Counted from the first letter of the stretch, positions 29,408 to 39,084 are shown. The stretch is 64,000 nucleotides of DNA from Methylomonas sp. MK1 (GCF_000365425.1 NZ_AQOV01000002.1:868001-932000); one strand, 5' to 3'. Program-made: numbers and translations. Notes: generated by a model from the sequence alone, not told the origin.

Positions 29408-29593
29408 TTATTCGTCGTCCACAGCCTTCTTAATATCGTCCTTGACATCGCCAAAGCCCGCCTGAACTTTACCGACGTGTTTTTGCACCTTACCTTCCAG
29501 TTCCATATCGTCGTCGTTCACTAACTTACCGGCGACTTCTTTGATTTTGCCTTTGGTCTCTTCGACACGGCCTTTTACTTGATCTTTGTTCAT
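29408..29593 (-). CDS. CsbD family stress protein
   Basis: This 61-residue hydrophilic protein has a complete CsbD domain (NKDQVKGRVEETKGKIKEVA, KVQAGFGDVKDDI). CsbD-like proteins are general-stress-induced with no known activity. It is near-identical over the domain to the exported paralogue downstream, so a local duplication with signal-peptide gain is likely. The ribosome binding site is AGGA; promoter P7 lies about 60-100 bp upstream. Confidence 0.88.
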   Translation of the reverse strand: MNKDQVKGRVEETKGKIKEVAGKLVNDDDMELEGKVQKHVGKVQAGFGDVKDDIKKAVDDE

Positions 29594-29653
29594 GATGATT
29601 CCTGGTGGTGTTTTAATTTTATTGAAACGAGCGTTTTTTAGTGCTCGGAACCC

Positions 29654-29695
29654 ACCATACTCGTGACCTGGGCCATAGTCGGTGCGTCAACGCAC
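29654..29695 (-). promoter_or_regulatory. P7: class II Crp/Fnr-type promoter of CsbD genes
   Basis: Read leftward: perfect palindrome GTGCG-TTGA-CGCAC (29695-29682), -35 CCGACT, 17-bp spacer, -10 TATGGT (29659-29654). The predicted leader to 29593 is about 54 nt. Confidence 0.82.
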
Positions 29696-29837
29696 ATTGA
29701 GCCGGCGGGCGATGGCAGACGTTGTAACTAGCAAGCTTCGAGCTATCCATGCGGTCTGGGTTTCGGCATTCCGTGCCGAAATGACGTTTTTGAGTGCGCG
29801 CTAGGCATTCAGCTTAACGAGGATTTATGGGATGTTG

Positions 29838-29879
29838 GTACTCTAGCGTACAGACCTGCAGCCCAATGCGGCGCATCCT
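29838..29879 (+). promoter_or_regulatory. P8: weaker class II Crp/Fnr-type promoter
   Basis: Palindrome GTACT-CTAG-CGTAC (29838-29851), -35 CAGACC, 17-bp spacer, poor -10 CATCCT (29874-29879). It points at the SbmA/BacA-like gene at 29973 and is divergent from P7. Confidence 0.6.
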
Positions 29880-29972
29880 GTAGCTGGTGGTTGCCAGCTT
29901 TATCATCACGATGTTAGAGGCACTGAAACTTCAAAATCGCCAACCTAAGTTACTTTACCGTGGAGCGCTACC

Positions 29973-31070
29973 GTGCCAGGTCAATCCGGATTTTTCTTTA
30001 AGTTTCTAAAACTGGCGGGCCCTTTTTGGCGGTCGGAACACCAGCTGCGTATCTGTCGACGGACCTTGAATTTACTGATTTTGACTGTGCTGCAAATCGT
30101 CATTGCCGTGATGATTACGCAATGGAGCGCTGCGCTGTTCGATGCTTTGGAGCAGCGCAATATGGTTGGGCTGATGACCCAAGTTCGCGATCTGGGATTA
30201 ATTTTTGTAGCCAGTATGCTGGTGACCGTTTTACATTTAAAAATCAAGCGGGATTTGCAAATAAGTTGGCGGGCCTGGCTGACGGCTCACGTTATCGGCC
30301 GCTGGATGAACAAAGGCCACCATTACCAAATCGCCCAGATACTGACCGTAGGCCATGACAACCCGGATGGCCGCATCGCCGAAGATATTCGCATCGCCAC
30401 TGATGAAGCCGTTAATCTGTGTTACACGCTGTTTTACAGTTTGTTATTGCTGGCGAGTTTTACCCAGATTCTCTGGACGCTATCCGGCACCGTGATGCTG
30501 GATTTTGGCGGCATGCAACTGCCTATTTACGGACACTTGGTTTGGTTGGCCCTGTTGTATGCGGCGCTGGCCTCTATCTTGGGATGGTGGGCAGGCCGGC
30601 CGCTGACCTTAACCACCAACGCGATGCAAACCGTTGAAGCTAATTTTCGCTTCGGTTTGGTCAAGGCCCGGGAAAATGCCCAAGCCATTTCCGTGCACAA
30701 CCGCGAAGCGCACGAACAAAAGCGCTTTCTCAGTCTTTTTCAGGAGATTAACGGTATTTATGATCTGCAAACGCGGGCCTGGGAGCACATCATCCTGTTC
30801 AGCTCCGGCTACGCGGTGCTATCGATGGCGCTACCCATTCTGATCACCGCGCCCCGCTTTATCCTGGGGAGTATTACCCTAGGGGCCTTAATGCAGTCGG
30901 TGCAGGCTTTTCAACAAATGGCTGCGGCGTTGTCGTGGCCGGTTAATAACATGCCGGTGATTGCGCAATGGCATGCCTCGGTGGATCGGGTGTTGGGCTT
31001 GGTCGAGGCCTTGAATGACTTAGAACAGCAGCAAGACGTTTGCCCTGATCCTTCCACCGAACTCAAATGA
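29973..31070 (+). CDS. SbmA/BacA-like transporter membrane domain, no ATPase domain
   Basis: This 365-residue inner-membrane protein has about six to seven hydrophobic segments. It carries the ABC_membrane_2/SbmA-BacA signature regions NPDGRIAEDIRIATDEA and VEANFRFGLVKARENAQAI. Relatives of the YddA type continue into a C-terminal nucleotide-binding domain of about 200 residues; here the frame stops soon after VLGLVEALNDLEQQQ. SbmA and BacA themselves lack an ATPase domain and are proton-driven peptide importers, so it may be functional as is, or truncated. The 265 bp to the IS21 copy hold no Walker motif. The start is GTG with GGAGCG ahead; the promoter is P8. Confidence 0.82.
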   Translation: MPGQSGFFFKFLKLAGPFWRSEHQLRICRRTLNLLILTVLQIVIAVMITQWSAALFDALEQRNMVGLMTQVRDLGLIFVASMLVTVLHLKIKRDLQISWRAWLTAHVIGRWMNKGHHYQIAQILTVGHDNPDGRIAEDIRIATDEAVNLCYTLFYSLLLLASFTQILWTLSGTVMLDFGGMQLPIYGHLVWLALLYAALASILGWWAGRPLTLTTNAMQTVEANFRFGLVKARENAQAISVHNREAHEQKRFLSLFQEINGIYDLQTRAWEHIILFSSGYAVLSMALPILITAPRFILGSITLGALMQSVQAFQQMAAALSWPVNNMPVIAQWHASVDRVLGLVEALNDLEQQQDVCPDPSTELK

Positions 31071-31252
31071 GCTTTCTGGGTGGCTTATCAGCCATCGTCC
31101 GAAATCAAAAATTGCGCAAAAAAAGAATGCCCGGTCCGACTTGGCGGGGGGCATTTTGGAGGCGCTATACACGGAAGAAATGCGGTATCAGTAAATCTGC
31201 AAAAATCCCTTCTCGTTCCATGAAACAGGACTTTTTGGGCCGGGTTTCAACA

Positions 31253-31334
31253 TCAAGCAGGTACGGCCGCTTCGTCGGTGTAAGAAATATCTTCGGCGTG
31301 CGCGTGTCCAAATATTTCTTTTATCTGATCAATG
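31253..31334 (-). pseudogene. C-terminal fragment of a third stress-17M-like gene, cut by IS21
   Basis: Read leftward from the IS21 boundary, the frame gives IDQIKEIFGHAHAEDISYTD and then a short tail before a stop at 31253. This aligns with the end of the 165-residue protein at 26663-27160 (ANTIFQQAEAEDISSSEE). The 5' part is missing at the IS junction. Confidence 0.6.
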
Positions 31335-31440
31335 TGTTGACGCCGGTTGAAAATTGACCAAGTAAACCGGTAAATTCCGGCTGAAGATTGACCAGGGTTA
31401 TTAACCTGTCCTGTCCAGAAATTAGACAGGAACCTAAAGG

Positions 31441-32985
31441 GTGATAACCATGATCCTATACGCCAAAATCCGGCGGATGTATTTCCGCGATAAGTTGTCC
31501 ATTAATGAGATTGCCAGACGCACCAGTCTGTCTCGCAATACCGTCAAAAAATGGCTGAGAATGCCTAATGGCAGCGAACCTGCTTATCAACGTCGCTCGG
31601 TACCCACCAAGCTGACGCCTTACGAAGAGCAGCTCAAGCAAGCCCTGATAGCCGATAGCTATCGTCCCAAGCGCGACAGACGTACCGCATTGAGGTTGTT
31701 GGAAGAGTTGCGGAAAGCCGGCTATGACGGTGGCTATACGCAGTTGACCGATTACATTCGGGCGTGGCGCAAGGCCGGTACCAGCGACGCCGGCAAACAC
31801 GCGTTCGTGCCGTTGAAATTCCGTTGGGGTGAGGCCTTTCAATTCGATTGGAGTGAAGAGTCCTTGGTGGTCGGCGGTATTTACCGGCGCTTACAAGTCG
31901 CTCATACCAAACTCTGCGCCAGTCGGGCTTTTTTGCTGGTGGCCTATCCCAGCCAAAGCCACGAAATGCTGTTCGATGCCCATAGCCGTGCCTTTCGGGT
32001 ACTGGGTGGCGTACCGTTGCGCGGCATCTACGACAACATGAAAACGGCGGTCGATAAAGTGCAGAGCGGCAAGGAGCGCATTGTCAACGCGCGCTTTGCG
32101 GCGCTGACGGCTTATTACCTGTTTGATCCGGACTTTTGCAATGTGGCGTCCGGCTGGGAGAAAGGTATCGTCGAGAAAAATGTGCAGGATAGTCGGCGCC
32201 GTATCTGGCAGGATGCAGGGCAACAATGCTTTGGTAGCTTTGCAGAGTTGAACGTGTGGTTGGAAAGTCGCTGCCGGGCATTATGGGCTGAAATTCCTTG
32301 CCCGGATGCCAGCGGCATGACCGTGCAAGAGGCCGTGGAGATCGAGCAACCCCATCTGATGCCAATGCCCGGAATGTTTGACGGCTACATCGAGGTGGTG
32401 GCTCGCGTATCCAGCACTTGCCTGGTGACCGTGAAGCGCAATCGTTATTCGGTACTGTGTCGCTGGGCCAACCGTCGAGTCAGTGTCAGGCTGTATCCGG
32501 AAAGGCTCGATCTGTACGCCGACGATGCCCTGATTGCCAGTCATGCACGGTTGTTCGACCGCGACCAGGTCAGCTATGACTGGCAACACTATATCCCGTT
32601 GCTGGAGCGCAAGCCGGGCGCGTTACGCAACGGTGCGCCGTTTGCCGAGATGCCGTCGCCATTGTTGTCTTTGCAGCGTGCATTGCGTAAGCGCCCCGGC
32701 GGCGACCGGGTGATGGCCGAGGTGTTGGCGTGCGTACCGGTTCACGGCCTGGACGTTGTCATCGCCGCTGTCAATCGATGCCTGGAATCGGGGCATACCA
32801 GCGTTGAACAGGTACGCCATCTGTTAACTCGCCTGCCAGAAAATCATGAGCCAGAGCCAGCCACCATCACCACACCGGATGCCTTAAAGCTAAACGAGGT
32901 CCCTATTGCCGATACCGGGCGTTATGATTTGTTGAGCGAAAACCTCAGCCCCATCCGTTTAGCTGAGGAGAGCGGAGATGCTTGA
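31441..32985 (+). CDS. istA: IS21-family transposase IstA (copy 2)
   Basis: The 514-residue protein is identical to the copy at 3138-4682, with helix-turn-helix, DDE core ([26 protein letters not shown]) and C-terminal barrel intact. A GGGTGATAACC leader precedes the ATG. The end overlaps istB by 8 bp. Confidence 0.95.
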   Translation: MITMILYAKIRRMYFRDKLSINEIARRTSLSRNTVKKWLRMPNGSEPAYQRRSVPTKLTPYEEQLKQALIADSYRPKRDRRTALRLLEELRKAGYDGGYTQLTDYIRAWRKAGTSDAGKHAFVPLKFRWGEAFQFDWSEESLVVGGIYRRLQVAHTKLCASRAFLLVAYPSQSHEMLFDAHSRAFRVLGGVPLRGIYDNMKTAVDKVQSGKERIVNARFAALTAYYLFDPDFCNVASGWEKGIVEKNVQDSRRRIWQDAGQQCFGSFAELNVWLESRCRALWAEIPCPDASGMTVQEAVEIEQPHLMPMPGMFDGYIEVVARVSSTCLVTVKRNRYSVLCRWANRRVSVRLYPERLDLYADDALIASHARLFDRDQVSYDWQHYIPLLERKPGALRNGAPFAEMPSPLLSLQRALRKRPGGDRVMAEVLACVPVHGLDVVIAAVNRCLESGHTSVEQVRHLLTRLPENHEPEPATITTPDALKLNEVPIADTGRYDLLSENLSPIRLAEESGDA

Positions 32986-33799
32986 TATTGAAGCCGAATT
33001 GAAATCGCTCAAACTCTATGGCATGGCCGCAGGCTATGCTGAGGTCGCCAGTCAAGCCGGCACTAGCCTGCACACGTCGGAATGGCTGCTTAGGCACTTG
33101 TTACAAGCCGAGACAGAGGATCGGCATATCCGCTCCATTCGTTATCAGCTACAAACCGCGCGATTCCCCATGCATCGTGATTTAGCGGGCTTTGACTTTG
33201 AATCCGCCAACGTTGACCGCTCGCTGATCGATCAACTTGCCAGAACTCAATTCACCGATGCTGCCCATAACGTGGTTTTGGTTGGCGGTACTGGCACAGG
33301 TAAAACACATCTGGCTACAGCTCTCGGTGTCAAAGCCATTACCGATCACGGCAAGCGAGTACGATTTTACTCGACGATTGATTTGGTCACCCAGCTTGAA
33401 CGAGAAAAAGCGACCGGCAATCAGGGCAAGTTGGCGTACAGACTGATGCAAGTGGACTTGGTCATTCTGGATGAACTGGGCTATCTACCGTTCTCTCAGG
33501 TCGGCGGCGCGTTGTTGTTTCACCTGCTGTCGAAACTGTACGAGCGCACCAGTGTGGTGATTACCACCAATCTAACCTTTGCCGAATGGTCCAGCGTGTT
33601 CGGCGATGCCAAGATGACCACGGCGTTGCTGGATAGGTTGACTCACCATTGTCATATCATCGAAACCGGCAATGAGTCCTACCGCTTTCGGCACAGCACC
33701 GAGCAAGCCAAGGTAAGAATACAGGCCCGGGAGCAAGCTAAGCGAGGCGGTAGTAAAAATCCATCGAATGAGGAAATGTCAGAGGAGAATAACGTCTAA
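32978..33799 (+). CDS. istB: IS21-family helper ATPase IstB (copy 2)
   Basis: The 273-residue protein is identical to the copy at 2324-3145, with Walker [10 protein letters not shown] and Walker [10 protein letters not shown]. Both element copies therefore encode complete transposition machinery. Confidence 0.95.
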   Translation: MLDIEAELKSLKLYGMAAGYAEVASQAGTSLHTSEWLLRHLLQAETEDRHIRSIRYQLQTARFPMHRDLAGFDFESANVDRSLIDQLARTQFTDAAHNVVLVGGTGTGKTHLATALGVKAITDHGKRVRFYSTIDLVTQLEREKATGNQGKLAYRLMQVDLVILDELGYLPFSQVGGALLFHLLSKLYERTSVVITTNLTFAEWSSVFGDAKMTTALLDRLTHHCHIIETGNESYRFRHSTEQAKVRIQAREQAKRGGSKNPSNEEMSEENNV

Positions 33800-33945
33800 A
33801 TAATCCATGGAAGCGGATAATGAAACTTCCTTCCCATTATCCGTTTCCGTTACACTTATCCACGGCCGGCCATTCAAAAAACCGGCTCCATCCCCTAGTC
33901 AAATTTCAACCGGTACGGGTGATCAAATTTCTCCCGGCGCCAACA

Positions 33946-34151
33946 AGATAGGCGTAAATATGTTTGGTAAATACTCAGCAATAAAAGCCTTACGAGACGT
34001 TGAATTCTCCTGCTCGAAAGCGTATGGGCAAGCTCTGCTCGATTACCAACTACCTCTAGCTCTTCGCTCATTGATCGAAACAAAGTTGTTGCCTAACCTG
34101 CAATCTAATATGCGTACCTTGGATCAGTTATTAGACGCGGTAATGGCATGA
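33946..34151 (+). pseudogene. C-terminal fragment of a third DUF2383 gene, cut by IS21
   Basis: The frame reads KIGVNMFGKYSAIKALRD, then LLDYQLPLALRSLIETKLLP, and ends LDQLLDAVMA. It matches the last 68 or so residues of the DUF2383 proteins at 18896 and 26174. The first half is missing at the IS21 end. An ATG inside the IS (33807) is fused in frame, so a chimeric 114-residue protein could be made, but it would lack half the bundle. Confidence 0.82.
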
Positions 34152-34643
34152 ACTTGAATATTCTTAAGGCGTGCAGCGCTAAATACTAAATCGCTGCGGT
34201 TTTTTCGGACACCTCGAACATATGAGACGTTTTATACCTATAGCTCAGCTGGACGAAGAGGGTATTAAGACAGATAGATATCCATGGCTCACCGTCGGCA
34301 AGATACAAACAGGGTTTCGATTTCACAAAAACATCAAGAAAAGCCATAAATATGCTTGGCATTGATCCACTCAAGCCACCGCTAAAGATTGGCCCGGTTT
34401 GTTTCAAGAAAAACGCTAGGCCGCGAGCATGCCTCTTGGTTTTCGCCAGTTCTGAATAATTCAGCTACCAATGTGGTATGCCGAACGGATCAGAACCGCT
34501 AATTTCTCTATAGTCGATAACTGTCAACGGGATCTAACAAAACTTTGAATTTGTTTAATGAGTGCCCGGCGACATGCAACTCAAAAACTCGAGCCAGACA
34601 TTTCAACATGACTGGCTCAAATCAAGCCAAAAGGAGAACCACA
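34152..34643. other. Gene-free stretch with decayed sequence
   Basis: No supported gene lies in these 492 bp. A rightward frame near 34280-34355 is broken by stops and could be a decayed IS remnant, but I cannot name it. No P-type promoter is present. Confidence 0.4.
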
Positions 34644-34883
34644 ATGATTCATCCAGACCAGATCAAACCCGATATGCCCGTTGTCTGCTCAGAAGACGGC
34701 CAATTTGCCATTGTCGATCATATGGAAGGCACTAACTCAATCAAACTGAAAAAAGATGAAGCCGGTCAGCATCATTTCTTTCCACTGTCTTGGGTAACCT
34801 CAACCGAGCATGGTAAGGTTAAGGTGGATCGTCCAGGTGATAAGGCCATGCAAGATTGGTCAACTGTTTCACCAATACTTTGA
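34644..34883 (+). CDS. DUF2171 small protein
   Basis: This 79-residue protein begins MIHPDQIKPDMPVVCSEDGQ, the typical opening of DUF2171. It is followed by SIKLKKDEAGQHHFFPLSWV, a PRC-barrel-like small beta fold. The start at 34644 is set by a perfect AAGGAG upstream; the longer frame from 34545 is not used. Function is unknown; relatives often sit with stress genes. Confidence 0.8.
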   Translation: MIHPDQIKPDMPVVCSEDGQFAIVDHMEGTNSIKLKKDEAGQHHFFPLSWVTSTEHGKVKVDRPGDKAMQDWSTVSPIL

Positions 34884-35038
34884 ACGAATAATTTCAGACC
34901 GAAGCCTAAGTGTTTCTTGTTTAGGTGAAAAACGTTATCGCCAGGATATTTGGTGGATAGGTTCTAGCGATAGTCTTGAGACCGTTATCTGGCTACGATT
35001 GACCTCCAGTTTCCGCAGCAAGATCAGGAGTCGGCACT

Positions 35039-36706
35039 ATGAGCAATTCAGACATTACCGTTGCAGATTACCTGATAATTCGACTGAAAGAGATAGGCGT
35101 GGATCACCTGTTTGGTGTGCCGGGCGACTTTGTGCTGGGGTTTTTCAATCAGGTTTTGAAAACCGACCTGACCTATATCGGTACCTGCAATGAACTCAAC
35201 GCCGCCTATGCTGCTGACGGCTACGCACGTATTCGGGGTGTAGGCGCATTTTCTTCAACCTATGCTGTGGGAGAATTAAGTGCCATCAACGGCGTGGCGG
35301 GCGCATTCGCGGAAAGAGTGCCTATAGTGGTGATCACGGGCTCTCCGGCGACGATTAATTTCCGCAACCGGCCTTTGTTGCATCACACCTTAGGCGATTA
35401 TCAGATTCCACTGCGAATATACGAGAAAATTACGGCCGCCTCGACCGAACTGGTTTCTGCTGAGATGGCACCCGCCGAGATCGACAGGGTGTTATCGGCG
35501 TGTCTTTCCCATCAACTACCGGTGTATATTAGCCTTCCAGCTGATGTGGTAATGATGAAATGCCGTTATCCTGAGGCGTTTCGGTTCCCGCAAGACATCG
35601 GTAGTGATCCCGATGTGCTCAAAGAGGCGATCAACGAAGCCACGGAAATGCTGAATAATGCAGATAAACCCCTGGTGATTGGCGATGTGGAATTGATACG
35701 TTTTAAGCTGCAGAAACCATTTGCAGATTTTCTGGAAAAAACCGGCTTTCCCTATGCCACTATGATGTTGGGCAAAAGCGTTCTGTCAGAACAGCACCCA
35801 CAATTCATCGGCTTATATCAGGGGGAACGGAGCCGCGACTGCGTAAAAAATCGTGTCGAGTCCGCCGACTGCATATTACAGTTTGGGGCGTTGCTTACTG
35901 ACTTTAACACCGGAGGCTTTACCGCCGAGCTTGATGAGGTGAAGACGATCAGCGTCAACATCCGTTCCCTCAGAATCAAACATCATGTTTACGAAAACGT
36001 GTCGCTCCATGACTTTATCCTTGGGCTAACCGAAAAGCTTACCAGACGGGATTCGACAAGCCTGGATATCCATTCGGCAACCGATGGCTGTGTACATCGC
36101 CGTTCGGAACAATACTTTGCTGATGGGCAAAAACCGCTGACCATCAAACGATTCTTCGATCGCATGAGTCATTTTATTGAAGACGATGCGATTGTGGTTG
36201 CCGAAACCGGCGTATCGCTATTCAGTGCCGCCGAATTACTGATGCCCAAAGGCGTCACCTTTATCGGGCAAACCTTTTATGGTTCTATCGGCTACAGCAT
36301 CGGCGCCACGCTAGGTGCCGCTATGGCGGCAACAGCCCGGCAGGTCGTGTTATTTGTGGGGGATGGCTCTTTTCAAGTAACCGGCCAGGATCTGTCAACG
36401 ATAATCCGCAACCATCTCAAGCCCGTTATCTTTCTGATCAATAATGACGGGTACACGATAGAGCGAGTCATTAGCGATCATCCCTATAACGATCTCCAAC
36501 CCTGGAAATATCATAAACTGGTAGAGGTGTTTGGCGGTGGACTTGGTTTTGACGTTCACACCGAAGCGGAGCTTGAAGAGGCTTTGGCTATAGCCGCTAC
36601 GTCTGATCAACTGATGTTCATCGAAATTCATACTGGGCGACTGGACTGCCCCGAGTCGCTGCTTAGCGCGGGGCAGGCTATGGCAATGACTAATCAGTTA
36701 GCGTAA
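35039..36706 (+). CDS. Thiamine-diphosphate-dependent alpha-keto acid decarboxylase (pyruvate/indolepyruvate type)
   Basis: This 555-residue enzyme has the N-terminal Pyr domain with its catalytic Glu in GTCNELNAAYAADGYAR (about residue 51) and the His pair in LLHHTLGD, typical of pyruvate decarboxylase and IpdC. The central domain is at about 190-330. The C-terminal PP domain carries the ThDP/Mg motif GDGSFQVTGQDLSTIIR through NNDGYTIE. It removes CO2 from a 2-keto acid to give an aldehyde. Pyruvate, phenylpyruvate or indolepyruvate cannot be separated by eye. The ribosome binding site is AGGAGT. A fermentative role is plausible beside phosphoketolase elsewhere in the window. Confidence 0.9.
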   Translation: MSNSDITVADYLIIRLKEIGVDHLFGVPGDFVLGFFNQVLKTDLTYIGTCNELNAAYAADGYARIRGVGAFSSTYAVGELSAINGVAGAFAERVPIVVITGSPATINFRNRPLLHHTLGDYQIPLRIYEKITAASTELVSAEMAPAEIDRVLSACLSHQLPVYISLPADVVMMKCRYPEAFRFPQDIGSDPDVLKEAINEATEMLNNADKPLVIGDVELIRFKLQKPFADFLEKTGFPYATMMLGKSVLSEQHPQFIGLYQGERSRDCVKNRVESADCILQFGALLTDFNTGGFTAELDEVKTISVNIRSLRIKHHVYENVSLHDFILGLTEKLTRRDSTSLDIHSATDGCVHRRSEQYFADGQKPLTIKRFFDRMSHFIEDDAIVVAETGVSLFSAAELLMPKGVTFIGQTFYGSIGYSIGATLGAAMAATARQVVLFVGDGSFQVTGQDLSTIIRNHLKPVIFLINNDGYTIERVISDHPYNDLQPWKYHKLVEVFGGGLGFDVHTEAELEEALAIAATSDQLMFIEIHTGRLDCPESLLSAGQAMAMTNQLA

Positions 36707-36786
36707 TTAGCCTCAGGCTTTGCCGGGTGTTCAGGAACGCGTTGACATATCGCTTGTCGGTCAGCATTCAAACCGGAGAGAAATCC

Positions 36787-37260
36787 ATGCTGATTAATAT
36801 TTGGCGCTTCCTGACAATCTTTTTGGTGGCGCTACTTCTCGGTCTGGCGTTCGCGCATGTCCTAGAGCGCCCGGCGAAAATGCTCTACGACGCAGCGCTG
36901 TATATCACCATTCAAAAGACCCTCTATGTTGCCTGGGGTCCGCCGCACATCGGCGGCCTTCTCGAACCGGCGGCAATATTTGCCACGCTTATGCTCGCGT
37001 TTTTCCTGCGCAAAACAAAACGTTCGTGTTGGCTCACCCTCGGCGCTGGCTGCACATTGCTGCTTGCATTTCCGGTCGTATTTTTCGTTTTTGTGGCGCC
37101 AGCAAATGCAGTGTTTTTTGGTGCGACGCCCACGTCAATACCCGTCAATTGGGCTGAGTATCGGATAAACTGGGAAACGGGGCACGCAATTCGCTTTGTG
37201 CTTCAGCTGATTGCGCTGAGTTTGCTGCAGCTTTCAGTATTTTTTGAGATCGGTGAGTGA
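36787..37260 (+). CDS. Four-helix membrane protein, DUF1772-like
   Basis: This 157-residue integral membrane protein has about four hydrophobic helices (LTIFLVALLLGLAFAH, IFATLMLAFFL, LGAGCTLLLAFPVVFFVFV, FVLQLIALSLLQLSVFF). The WAEYRINWETGHAIRFVL segment near the end resembles the W...H..R signature of DUF1772/anthrone-oxygenase-like proteins. The start at 36787 has GGAGAG ahead. Its role is not known. Confidence 0.65.
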   Translation: MLINIWRFLTIFLVALLLGLAFAHVLERPAKMLYDAALYITIQKTLYVAWGPPHIGGLLEPAAIFATLMLAFFLRKTKRSCWLTLGAGCTLLLAFPVVFFVFVAPANAVFFGATPTSIPVNWAEYRINWETGHAIRFVLQLIALSLLQLSVFFEIGE

Positions 37261-37341
37261 AGTGCCAGCCATGGCGAATTCTCAATAGGTTGTCCTGAGT
37301 ATTTATCCTTGCCGCAAATCTCTAGGCCTCTCCAAGTAGGA

Positions 37342-37665
37342 TCACACTGTGCCTCCCGTTGGGGTTTGATCCGCTTCACCCGAATGCGCGATTTCCTTTT
37401 TGGAAAACAAGTAGACCTGGAGTTTGTTGGAGAAGCGGGAGTCCTGGCGTTGAATCCACTCCAGCAACATCGCTGCGTGCTCCTTTTCTTCGTCCCGATT
37501 GTGTTCAAAAATAGCCTTGAGTGCTTTATCTGCGCAAACATCGGCACGTTGGTTGTAATTATCAATGGCGTCCAATTCCTCCATTAGCGATACCAGGGCT
37601 CGGTGCATGTCGCGTGTTTCGATGGATAGTTCTTCTATAGGTTCCTGATAACCGACACTGGACAT
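37342..37665 (-). CDS. Encapsulin-type ferritin-like protein (EncFtn), shell gene absent
   Basis: The protein has 107 residues. The pattern EELSIETRDMHRALVSLMEE and HNRDEEKEHAAMLLEW, then LQVYLFSKKEIAH, matches encapsulated ferritins such as that of Rhodospirillum rubrum: a two-helix protomer that forms an annular decamer and oxidises Fe(II) at Glu/Glu/His sites at subunit interfaces. The Glu pair and the E-x-x-H in EEKEHAAM are present. The Trp normally in AVDWYDQR is replaced (AIDNYNQR). The usual encapsulin shell gene is not adjacent, and the C-terminal tail (SGEADQTPTGGTV) does not show a clear cargo-loading peptide. It may act free in the cytosol or load a shell encoded elsewhere. Confidence 0.85.
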   Translation of the reverse strand: MSSVGYQEPIEELSIETRDMHRALVSLMEELDAIDNYNQRADVCADKALKAIFEHNRDEEKEHAAMLLEWIQRQDSRFSNKLQVYLFSKKEIAHSGEADQTPTGGTV

Positions 37666-37750
37666 TGTTGTCTCCTGTTTGCGGTGAATTTGATAGCCAA
37701 AACGGCTTGACTAGGGATTTCGTAAATTGGTCAGCGTAAGGGTTGTTTTA

Positions 37751-39082
37751 CTATTCAGGGGCCAAAGCTGAGACGCGCCAGATGATATTGCCAACGTCAT
37801 CAGCCACCAACAAGGCTCCCCGTTTATCGATAACGACGCCCACCGGCCTACCGTAGGCTTCATCGTTTTCGCTAACAAAACCGGTCAAGATATCGATGGG
37901 TTCCCCACTGGGTTTACCAGCCTGAAACGGCACAAAGATCACCCGATAACCGCTGCGCGGCTCGCGGTTCCACGAACCGTGTTGACCGATGAACATCCCG
38001 TTATTGAACGGCGCCGGCCAATTGGCGCTGTGAGAAAAAACCAGACCGAGTGAGGCCGTATGAGGCCCCAACGCATAGTCAGGCGCTATGGCTTTAGCCA
38101 CTAGATCCGGTCGTTGCGGCTGTACGCGTTGATCTAAATGTTGGCCGTAATAACTGTAAGGCCAGCCAAAGAAACTGCCTGGCGGCACCGAAGTCAAATA
38201 ATCCGGTACCAAATCGCTGCCGATCTCATCGCGCTCGTTAACCACCGTCCAAAGGGCGCCGCCGTCCGGATCCCAGGCCAGTCCGTTGGGATTGCGTAGA
38301 CCGGACGCGTACACCAGGTAACTGCCGTGTTGCGGATCTACTTCCCAAATAGCGGCACGTTCGGATTCTTGCTGCATACCATTTTCGCCGACATTACTGT
38401 TAGATCCCACGGTCACATACAGCCGTGTCCCATCTCGACTGGCCAGCAGATTTTTCGTCCAATGATGATTGATGGGGCCATCCGGCAGGCCCAGCACTTT
38501 GATGCCCGCTTCAGCGATATGTGTTTCGCCGTCCGTATAGCGAAACTTCATCAGCGCATCGGTGTTGGCTACGTAGAAATCGTTGCCGATCAGCGCCATG
38601 CCGAAGGGTGAATTGAGCCCTTCCAGAAATACTGATCGCGTCTCGGCCACGCCGTCGCCATCAACATCGCGCAACAAGCTGATGCGATTAGCGCTGGGCG
38701 TTCCGGCACCAGCATTGTTTAAAACCTGCTTCATCAACCAACCCTTGATGCCCCAGCCATCGTCGGGCCGTTGCGGGGCATTGGTCTCGGCGACCAGCAC
38801 ATCGCCATTCGGTAGCACGTAGAGCCAACGCGGGTGATCGAGATTACCGGCAAAGGCGTTAACTGTCAGGCCTGGTGCCGGTATCGGTTTAGTATTGTCC
38901 GGCCAGCCCACTGCCTGCGCAATGTTGACTGTGGGAATCCAGCTTGGATGGGGTGGCGGCAGTTGCGGATATAGACCTGTGCCCGCCGAAATCGGCAACT
39001 GCGCCGATTCGCCGCACGCCGACAGCATGATCACCAGCGTAGTGAATGGCAACACCTGTCTAATGCGGGGCAGGTGATGCAC
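37751..39082 (-). CDS. PQQ-type sugar dehydrogenase-like lipoprotein (sorbosone dehydrogenase family)
   Basis: The protein has 443 residues. The signal peptide has a lipobox (LVIMLSAC), so it is a periplasmic or membrane-anchored lipoprotein. A six-bladed propeller follows with family marks [46 protein letters not shown] and [10 protein letters not shown]. Relatives oxidise aldoses or are uncharacterised; PQQ binding is inferred. I take GTG at 39082, right after the stop of the PRC-barrel gene, because the signal peptide then starts properly; an in-frame start at 39136 would overlap that gene. It is probably co-transcribed from P9. Confidence 0.85.
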   Translation of the reverse strand: MHHLPRIRQVLPFTTLVIMLSACGESAQLPISAGTGLYPQLPPPHPSWIPTVNIAQAVGWPDNTKPIPAPGLTVNAFAGNLDHPRWLYVLPNGDVLVAETNAPQRPDDGWGIKGWLMKQVLNNAGAGTPSANRISLLRDVDGDGVAETRSVFLEGLNSPFGMALIGNDFYVANTDALMKFRYTDGETHIAEAGIKVLGLPDGPINHHWTKNLLASRDGTRLYVTVGSNSNVGENGMQQESERAAIWEVDPQHGSYLVYASGLRNPNGLAWDPDGGALWTVVNERDEIGSDLVPDYLTSVPPGSFFGWPYSYYGQHLDQRVQPQRPDLVAKAIAPDYALGPHTASLGLVFSHSANWPAPFNNGMFIGQHGSWNREPRSGYRVIFVPFQAGKPSGEPIDILTGFVSENDEAYGRPVGVVIDKRGALLVADDVGNIIWRVSALAPE

Positions 39083-39084
39083 GG

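Larger units (their letters stand above)
31335..33945 (+). mobile_element. IS21-family element, copy 2 (istA-istB rightward)
   Basis: The element is 2611 bp, the same length and ends as copy 1 (2178-4788) but inverted. It begins TGTTGACGCCGG at 31335 and ends with the complement of TGTTGGCGCCGG at 33945. No target duplication is seen (left ...GATCAATG, right AGATAGGC...). Both flanks are 5'-truncated gene fragments pointing away from the element. Confidence 0.93.

Noticed and set aside
31067..31357. A 96-codon rightward ORF after the SbmA-like gene
   Set aside because: It overlaps the preceding stop, has no ribosome binding site, runs into the IS21 end and lies opposite the stress-17M fragment. 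There are no ATPase motifs.
33807..34151. A 114-codon ORF starting inside IS21 copy 2
   Set aside because: It is a chance in-frame fusion of IS end sequence to a truncated DUF2383 gene; listed as a fragment, not as a gene.
34232..34262. tRNA-like string TATAGCTCAGCTGGAC
   Set aside because: It looks like a D arm, but no acceptor stem, anticodon arm or T arm follows in register.
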